Shown in pieces: positions 6,853 through 10,491 of a DNA stretch of 10,491 nt; the stretch's first letter is position 1, and every line of letters starts with the position of its first letter. This DNA comes from Bacteroidota bacterium (GTDB lineage Bacteria > Bacteroidota > Bacteroidia > J057): assembly GCA_003696875.1 (NCBI GenBank), contig RFHL01001017.1, positions 1-10,491 of the forward strand, read 5' to 3'. The notes under the pieces are model-generated. The model did not search any database and was not told the DNA's origin. It saw nothing but the letters and a program-made list of their open reading frames with translations. The position numbers and the translations under genes are program-made.

Positions 6853-8631
6853 ATGACACGCCTCCTTCCCTACCTGACTCCGATACTCCTGGCCGTGCTC
6901 CTGCCCGCCTGCCGTCCGGACCCACCCGCAGCCCGGCCCAACATTCTGATTGCCATCAGCGATGATCAGAGCTGGCCTCACGCGGGCGCCTACGGCGCCC
7001 GCTTTGTGACCACGCCCCACTTTGACCGGGTCGCCAGAGAAGGCATTCTCTTCACCGGGGCCTTCGCCCCTTCGCCCGGCTGTGCCCCTTCCCGTTCGGC
7101 CCTCGTCACGGGCCGCTATCCCTGGCAAAATGCCCATGCGGGCAACCACGCCAGCCTCTGGCCACAGGCCTATCAGACCTTTCCGGACTGGCTGACGGCT
7201 GCCGGCTATCACGTCGGGTTCACGGGCAAGGGCGTCGCCCCCTTCCAGTGGGCCATGGGGGGAAGAGAAACCAACCCTGCCGGGCCGGAGTACAACCTGC
7301 ACAAGCTGGAGCCGCCTTTCGACCATATCTCCCGCATCGACTACGCCGCCAATTTTCGGGATTTTCTGGCGCAACGATCACCAGGGCAGCCGTTCTGTTT
7401 CTGGTATGGGGCTACCGAGCCGCACCGGGCCTATGATGCGCGCGCAGGCGCGCAGGCAGGCAAAGACCCCGCCGGGGTGACGATACCCCCTTTCCTGCCT
7501 GACTTGGATACGGTCCGGGAAGATCTGCTCCGCTATGCCACGGAGATCGAGTGGTTTGACCGGCACCTGGGCGACATGCTCGCCGCCCTGGAGGCGGCCG
7601 GGGAACTGGATAACACCCTCATCATCGTCACCTCTGACAATGGCATGCCTTTTCCTGCCGCCAAGGCCAATGGCTATGAATACGGCATACACGTCCCCCT
7701 GGCCATCCGCTGGGGAGCCGAGATCGCACCACAGCGGCAGGTAGATGATTTGGTGAGCTTTGTCGACATCGCGCCTACCCTGCTGGAACTGGCCGGGATC
7801 GCCCCGGCCAAGACCGGTGGCTTGCCCATAACCGGCCGTTCCCTGACCGATTTGTTCTATTCCCAAGAAAACGGCTGGCTACGGGCCGGCCCGCAGGCGG
7901 TCTACGCCAGCCGGGAGCGCCACTCGTCCTCTCGCTGGGCCAATCTGGGCTATCCCCAACGCATGCTGCGTACCCCGCGCTGGCTGTACATTCGCAACTA
8001 TCATCCCGAGCGATGGCCGGCGGGGGCTCCATTACAGCTACTCGACGACGGCCAGCCTGGTCACGGCTTTACCGATGTGGACTGGGGCGGTACCGACTCA
8101 TATTTCATCTATCATCAGGCAGACTCGGCGATGGCCCCCTACATCGCTCAGGCTTTTGGCAAGCGCCCCGCTGAGCAACTCTTTGATGTGCGGGCTGATC
8201 CAGGCTGCCGGCAAAACCGGAGCGGCGACCCGGCCCTGGCCGATACGCTTGCCACCCTCCGGCAACAGATGACCACGTTTCTACAGGAAACGGAAGACCC
8301 CCGGGAGGTGGGGCCGGACCCCGATCTCTTTGAAACCTTCCCCCGGTACTCGCCGATCCGGCGCTTTCCGGAGCCCGACTGGGTCGACGGGGTCGACAGC
8401 GCCTGGCTGGCCCAGCTCCTGCCCCGGATCGGGCAGGACGAGCGCCCCCTCCAGCAGCCTCAGGCTGCGGGGCCGGACTTTCTGCGTACCTCCCGCTGGC
8501 TGGTCCAGCGGCAGGGGCAGCAGTGGGTGCTCTTTGACCTGCAGACAGATCCCGAGCGCAAAACCGATGTGAGCGACCGCTACCCACACACCCGCAGCCA
8601 GCTGCTACGCTGGCATGACCGATTGCATTAG
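6853..8631 (+). CDS. Type I sulfatase lipoprotein, N-sulfatase-like
   Basis: Exported sulfatase of 592 aa. The N-terminus MTRLLPYLTPILLAVLLPAC is a lipoprotein signal with acylated Cys20. PNILIAISDDQ (29-39) supplies metal-binding aspartates, and GCAPSRSALVTGR (76-88) holds the C-x-P-S-R signature whose Cys77 would become the catalytic formylglycine. FTGKG (about 125), TEPHR (about 190) and TSDNG (D262, N263) complete the active-site set. The motifs SDNGMPFP and PHRAYD resemble human SGSH, so a heparan-type N-sulfatase (SulfAtlas S1_8-like) is the best guess; the substrate is unproven. It is longer than usual. A sulfatase C-terminal tail motif (LFDVRADPG, 443-451) recurs at the end (LFDLQTDPE, 560-568), with a proline- and acid-rich linker between. 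No SusC/SusD or glycoside hydrolase gene lies beside it. It probably acts on external sulfated sugars. Confidence 0.93.
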   Translation: MTRLLPYLTPILLAVLLPACRPDPPAARPNILIAISDDQSWPHAGAYGARFVTTPHFDRVAREGILFTGAFAPSPGCAPSRSALVTGRYPWQNAHAGNHASLWPQAYQTFPDWLTAAGYHVGFTGKGVAPFQWAMGGRETNPAGPEYNLHKLEPPFDHISRIDYAANFRDFLAQRSPGQPFCFWYGATEPHRAYDARAGAQAGKDPAGVTIPPFLPDLDTVREDLLRYATEIEWFDRHLGDMLAALEAAGELDNTLIIVTSDNGMPFPAAKANGYEYGIHVPLAIRWGAEIAPQRQVDDLVSFVDIAPTLLELAGIAPAKTGGLPITGRSLTDLFYSQENGWLRAGPQAVYASRERHSSSRWANLGYPQRMLRTPRWLYIRNYHPERWPAGAPLQLLDDGQPGHGFTDVDWGGTDSYFIYHQADSAMAPYIAQAFGKRPAEQLFDVRADPGCRQNRSGDPALADTLATLRQQMTTFLQETEDPREVGPDPDLFETFPRYSPIRRFPEPDWVDGVDSAWLAQLLPRIGQDERPLQQPQAAGPDFLRTSRWLVQRQGQQWVLFDLQTDPERKTDVSDRYPHTRSQLLRWHDRLH

Positions 8632-8657
8632 CTTCCTCTCGGACATCCCTGAAATCT

Positions 8658-8687
8658 ACAGATGTCTCCCGGCTGACAGGCATCTGT
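8658..8687 (+). terminator. Hairpin after sulfatase gene, possible terminator
   Basis: ACAGATGTCT and AGGCATCTGT pair over 10 bp (one G-T wobble) around a 10-nt loop, 26 nt after the sulfatase stop and 41 nt before the deiodinase start. Only TT follows, so this is not a textbook rho-independent terminator. It may end the sulfatase transcript or fold in the leader of the next gene. Confidence 0.4.
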
Positions 8688-8728
8688 TCCATTCCTGTCC
8701 TATTTTGCGGAAAAACGACACCATTCCC

Positions 8729-9394
8729 ATGGCTGACTTTGTGCCCTTCCAGCGGGAGACCTATGATCCCGCAGAAATGACCGCCCGTACTGAGGCCCAC
8801 TACCAGTGGATGAATCAGCGCCGCAGCCTGCGGCAGTTTAGTGACCGCCCAGTCCCCCGGGCGGTGATTGAGCACCTGATCCTGACTGCCTCGACGGCCC
8901 CTTCCGGAGCCAACAAGCAACCTTGGACCTTTTGTGCGGTGGGTGACCCAACGCTCAAAAAGCGCATCCGCGAAGCCGCCGAGGAAGAAGAATATCGCAA
9001 TTACCACGGGCGCATGTCCGAGACTTGGCTGGAGGATTTACAGCATCTTGGCACCGACTGGCAGAAGCCCTTCCTCGAAATCGCCCCCTGGCTGGTGATC
9101 GTCTTCCGGCGGATCTACGAATGGGAAGAAGGACAAAAAAGGAATAATTATTACGTCAATGAATCGACAGGTCTTGCTTGCGGCTTTTTCCTGCAGGCCG
9201 TGCACCAGGCTGGGCTGGTGGCCCTCACCCACACCCCCAGCCCCATGAATTTCCTTGCCCGCCTGCTAGACCGCCCCGATAACGAAAGACCCTTTCTTCT
9301 TATCCCCGTAGGCTATCCCGCGTCAGACGCCCAGGTCCCCAACATTGGGCGTAAACCCCTGGAAGCAGTCGCGCAGTTTTACGAGGCTCCCTAA
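8729..9394 (+). CDS. Iodotyrosine deiodinase-like nitroreductase
   Basis: FMN enzyme of 221 aa in the nitroreductase superfamily, closest in motif pattern to iodotyrosine deiodinase (IYD), which reductively removes halide from halotyrosines. RRSLRQFSD (31-39) and TAPSGANKQPWTF (56-68) are the FMN-binding blocks, with THTPSPMN (167-174) and PVGYP (193-197) further on. EEEEYRNYHGRM (85-96) and TDWQKPF (109-115) match the IYD lid. Glu88, Tyr92 and Lys113 fall at the same spacing as human Glu157, Tyr161 and Lys182, which grip the substrate zwitterion. Unlike the human protein it has no membrane anchor, so it should be soluble and cytoplasmic. The frame is open from 8615, but only the part from 8729 matches the family, and TTCCC precedes this ATG. 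It is probably a single-gene unit. The physiological substrate in bacteria is unclear. Confidence 0.9.
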   Translation: MADFVPFQRETYDPAEMTARTEAHYQWMNQRRSLRQFSDRPVPRAVIEHLILTASTAPSGANKQPWTFCAVGDPTLKKRIREAAEEEEYRNYHGRMSETWLEDLQHLGTDWQKPFLEIAPWLVIVFRRIYEWEEGQKRNNYYVNESTGLACGFFLQAVHQAGLVALTHTPSPMNFLARLLDRPDNERPFLLIPVGYPASDAQVPNIGRKPLEAVAQFYEAP

Positions 9395-9482
9395 CTTCAG
9401 AGCAGGCGAAACCCGAAAAAAATCGCTACAAACTGGGATTTCCTTACAGCCTGGGCCGGTTTTTGCATAGAAAAGGAATCGA

Positions 9483-9490
9483 TGATTTTG
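9483..9490 (+). promoter_or_regulatory. Weak candidate promoter for winged-helix gene
   Basis: TGATTTTG matches five of the six defined positions of TAnnTTTG. A TTTTG lies at 9461-9465, with 17 nt between the two, slightly shorter than the usual 19-21. The leader to the ATG at 9522 would be roughly 25 nt and contains an inverted repeat. Confidence 0.3.
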
Positions 9491-9496
9491 TATCTT

Positions 9497-9513
9497 CTTC
9501 GCAAATCGCGAAG
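9497..9513. promoter_or_regulatory. Inverted repeat, candidate operator
   Basis: CTTCGC-AAATC-GCGAAG is a perfect 6-bp inverted repeat with a 5-bp spacer, centred 17 bp before the winged-helix gene. Its place between the candidate promoter and the ATG fits an autoregulatory operator, as described for AbiEi-type antitoxins. A hairpin in the 5' leader is the alternative. Confidence 0.4.
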
Positions 9514-9521
9514 CCCGTTCC

Positions 9522-10052
9522 ATGCGAAAACACAATGGTATGCGCCCGCAGGATGTACTCATCCTGCTCAAGATGGTCACGCTCGGCGAACAGCCCTGGC
9601 GATACAGCGATATCGCCGAAGCGCTTCACATCAGTCAATCCGAAGTGGCCGAAGGGCTCCACCGCAGCTTACAAGCCCGGCTGGTGGATGCGTCTAAGCG
9701 GAAGGTATTTCGTGCCTCCCTGCTGGAGTTTTTGGTCCACGGCCTCAAGTATGTATTTCCGGCCCAGCCTGGTGCCCTGACTCGGGGCATTCCCACCGCA
9801 CATTCCGCCCCTCCGCTGCAACAACGGATTGTATCAGGGGATGAAGCCTACGTCTGGCCCTGCTCTCGCGGTACACTCCGCGGTCAGGCGATCCCTCCCC
9901 TGTATCCCAAGGTCAGCGAGGCCATCGCCGACGATCCCGACCTGTACGAACTGCTCACCCTGCTCGACGCCATCCGGGTCGGCAGGGCTCGGGAATATAA
10001 ACTGGCGGTCAGCATTCTTACCGAACGCATCAAAGGTCCCATCCATGCCTAG
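9522..10052 (+). CDS. Winged-helix protein, AbiEi-like partner of NTase
   Basis: Soluble 176-aa protein. Residues 8-75 form a MarR-like winged helix: MRPQDVLILLKMV, then the helix-turn-helix YSDIAEALHISQSEVAEGLHRSL (28-50), then a wing. Past it come LLEFLVHGLKYVFPA (67-81) and TRGIPTAHSAPPL (87-99), and a helical C-terminus with DLYELLTLLDAIRVGRARE (140-158). I recall similar proteins beside nucleotidyltransferase genes, usually annotated only as hypothetical. The overlap of 8 nt with the next gene implies translational coupling. By context it may be the DNA-binding antitoxin and autorepressor of a type IV toxin-antitoxin pair. It is shorter than AbiEi and clearly distinct from it, so the role is inferred. 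An alternative start lies at codon 7. Confidence 0.8.
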   Translation: MRKHNGMRPQDVLILLKMVTLGEQPWRYSDIAEALHISQSEVAEGLHRSLQARLVDASKRKVFRASLLEFLVHGLKYVFPAQPGALTRGIPTAHSAPPLQQRIVSGDEAYVWPCSRGTLRGQAIPPLYPKVSEAIADDPDLYELLTLLDAIRVGRAREYKLAVSILTERIKGPIHA

Positions 10053-10491
10053 CAAACATCTCACCATGCTCGCCCGGGTGGCAGAGGGCTTTGGGCCCCT
10101 GATCAGCAAGATAGTCTTTGTCGGGGGAGCAGTCATGGACCTGTACGTCACCGATGGTACCGCACCGGAGAGCCGCCCTACCGAAGACATTGATTGTCTG
10201 CTCAATCCTCGCTCGGCCTTTGACCTGTACCAGTGGGAGCAGGAACTGGAAGCCTGCGGCTTTACGCGAAACCCGGCGGGAGGTCCCGCCGCCTGGCACT
10301 ATGAAGACATTCGGGTGCTCATTGCTCCCCCCAAGAGCCCGCTCCTGGGCTACGCCAACCGGTGGTATGAAGAGGCCGTCTTTCACGCGCATTTCCACCA
10401 ACTACCCAGCGGCCCCCGGATTCGGATCTTTGAACCCGCCTACTTCGTTGCCGCTAAGCTGGAGGCTCTCCTCCAGCGAGGGGGGCAGGAC
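10045..10491 (+). CDS. AbiEii/AbiGii-type nucleotidyltransferase (partial)
   Basis: The first 149 codons of a gene cut by the right edge. KIVFVGGAVMDLYV (22-35) followed by TEDIDCLL (46-53) is the nucleotidyltransferase signature: G27-G28, then catalytic D48 and D50. The later blocks HYEDIRVLIAPP, GYANRWYEEA and EPAYFVAAKLEAL match the family annotated as AbiEii/AbiGii toxin, where a G-rich turn and a SHDxEDI-like segment normally come next, just beyond the window. Toxins of this fold transfer nucleotides to cellular targets such as tRNA; the target of this one is unknown. Its ATG lies inside the end of the winged-helix gene (ATGCCTAG overlap), so the two form one operon. It could be a housekeeping-like NTase instead of a toxin. 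Confidence 0.88.
   Translation, partial: MPSKHLTMLARVAEGFGPLISKIVFVGGAVMDLYVTDGTAPESRPTEDIDCLLNPRSAFDLYQWEQELEACGFTRNPAGGPAAWHYEDIRVLIAPPKSPLLGYANRWYEEAVFHAHFHQLPSGPRIRIFEPAYFVAAKLEALLQRGGQD

Noticed and set aside
6982..7002. Perfect 9-bp GC palindrome with a 3-nt loop
   Set aside because: It encodes the ordinary sulfatase segment AGAYGAR. Repeated GC-rich Ala, Gly and Arg codons explain it.
6625..7374. Minus-strand open frame of 249 codons over the GNAT-sulfatase spacer and sulfatase 5' end
   Set aside because: It would cross the divergent promoter region and opposes the sulfatase catalytic motifs. No signal peptide or domain is seen.
7438..7460. Short repeated GCGCAGGC units
   Set aside because: They encode ARAGAQAG inside the sulfatase; too short and coding, not a repeat element.
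8615..8728. N-terminal extension of the deiodinase
   Set aside because: It would overlap the sulfatase end and include the intergenic hairpin; similarity begins only after the ATG at 8729.
8105..9007. Minus-strand open frame of 300 codons over the sulfatase 3' end and deiodinase 5' end
   Set aside because: It is antisense to two clear enzymes, with low-complexity A/G/P/R content.
10274..10291. 8-bp palindrome in the nucleotidyltransferase gene
   Set aside because: It lies mid-gene and encodes PAGGPA; expected from Pro/Gly/Ala codons in GC-rich DNA.
1..10491. Search for tRNA, rRNA, CRISPR arrays, insertion sequences and phage genes
   Set aside because: No cloverleaf-like segment, regular direct repeats, terminal inverted repeats with a transposase, or integrase-like protein was seen by eye.

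Overview
The window looks like chromosomal DNA of a GC-rich Bacteroidota, most plausibly from the Saprospirales. The reasons are the protein families (DUF547 lipoprotein, DUF2147, DUF6268-like barrel, the Bacteroidota form of AnmK, an iodotyrosine-deiodinase-type flavoprotein like the one known from Haliscomenobacter), Bacteroidota-type TAnnTTTG promoter boxes, and the absence of Shine-Dalgarno sequences before every start. This is inference from recalled families; no database search was possible.

Left part (1-4532, all minus strand). Reading in the direction of transcription: a small exported beta-rich lipoprotein, a DUF2147 secreted protein and an outer-membrane barrel-like protein form a probable cell-envelope unit. 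It closes with a rho-independent terminator at 2251-2278. Then come anmK (anhydromuramic acid kinase, murein recycling), a DUF547 lipoprotein with its own promoter, and an alpha/beta hydrolase that runs off the left edge.

Middle (4533-6852). A divergent AT-rich spacer leads to a plus-strand SulP anion transporter gene that is broken. It carries two single-base insertions 60 bp apart and lacks about five residues of its first membrane segment. It converges, with 7 bp between stops, on a minus-strand GNAT acetyltransferase.

Right part (6853-10491, all plus strand). First is a long heparan-N-sulfatase-like lipoprotein sulfatase, then an iodotyrosine-deiodinase-like nitroreductase that keeps the Glu-Tyr-Lys substrate lid. 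Last is an overlapping pair made of a winged-helix protein and an AbiEii/AbiGii-type nucleotidyltransferase, cut by the right edge and resembling a type IV toxin-antitoxin or abortive-infection module.

Most of the window is ordinary housekeeping and envelope content. The points worth a second look are the nucleotidyltransferase pair with an inverted repeat before it, the deiodinase, the damaged SulP gene, and promoters sitting only 4 nt before start codons. No tRNA, rRNA, CRISPR array, insertion sequence or phage gene was seen.
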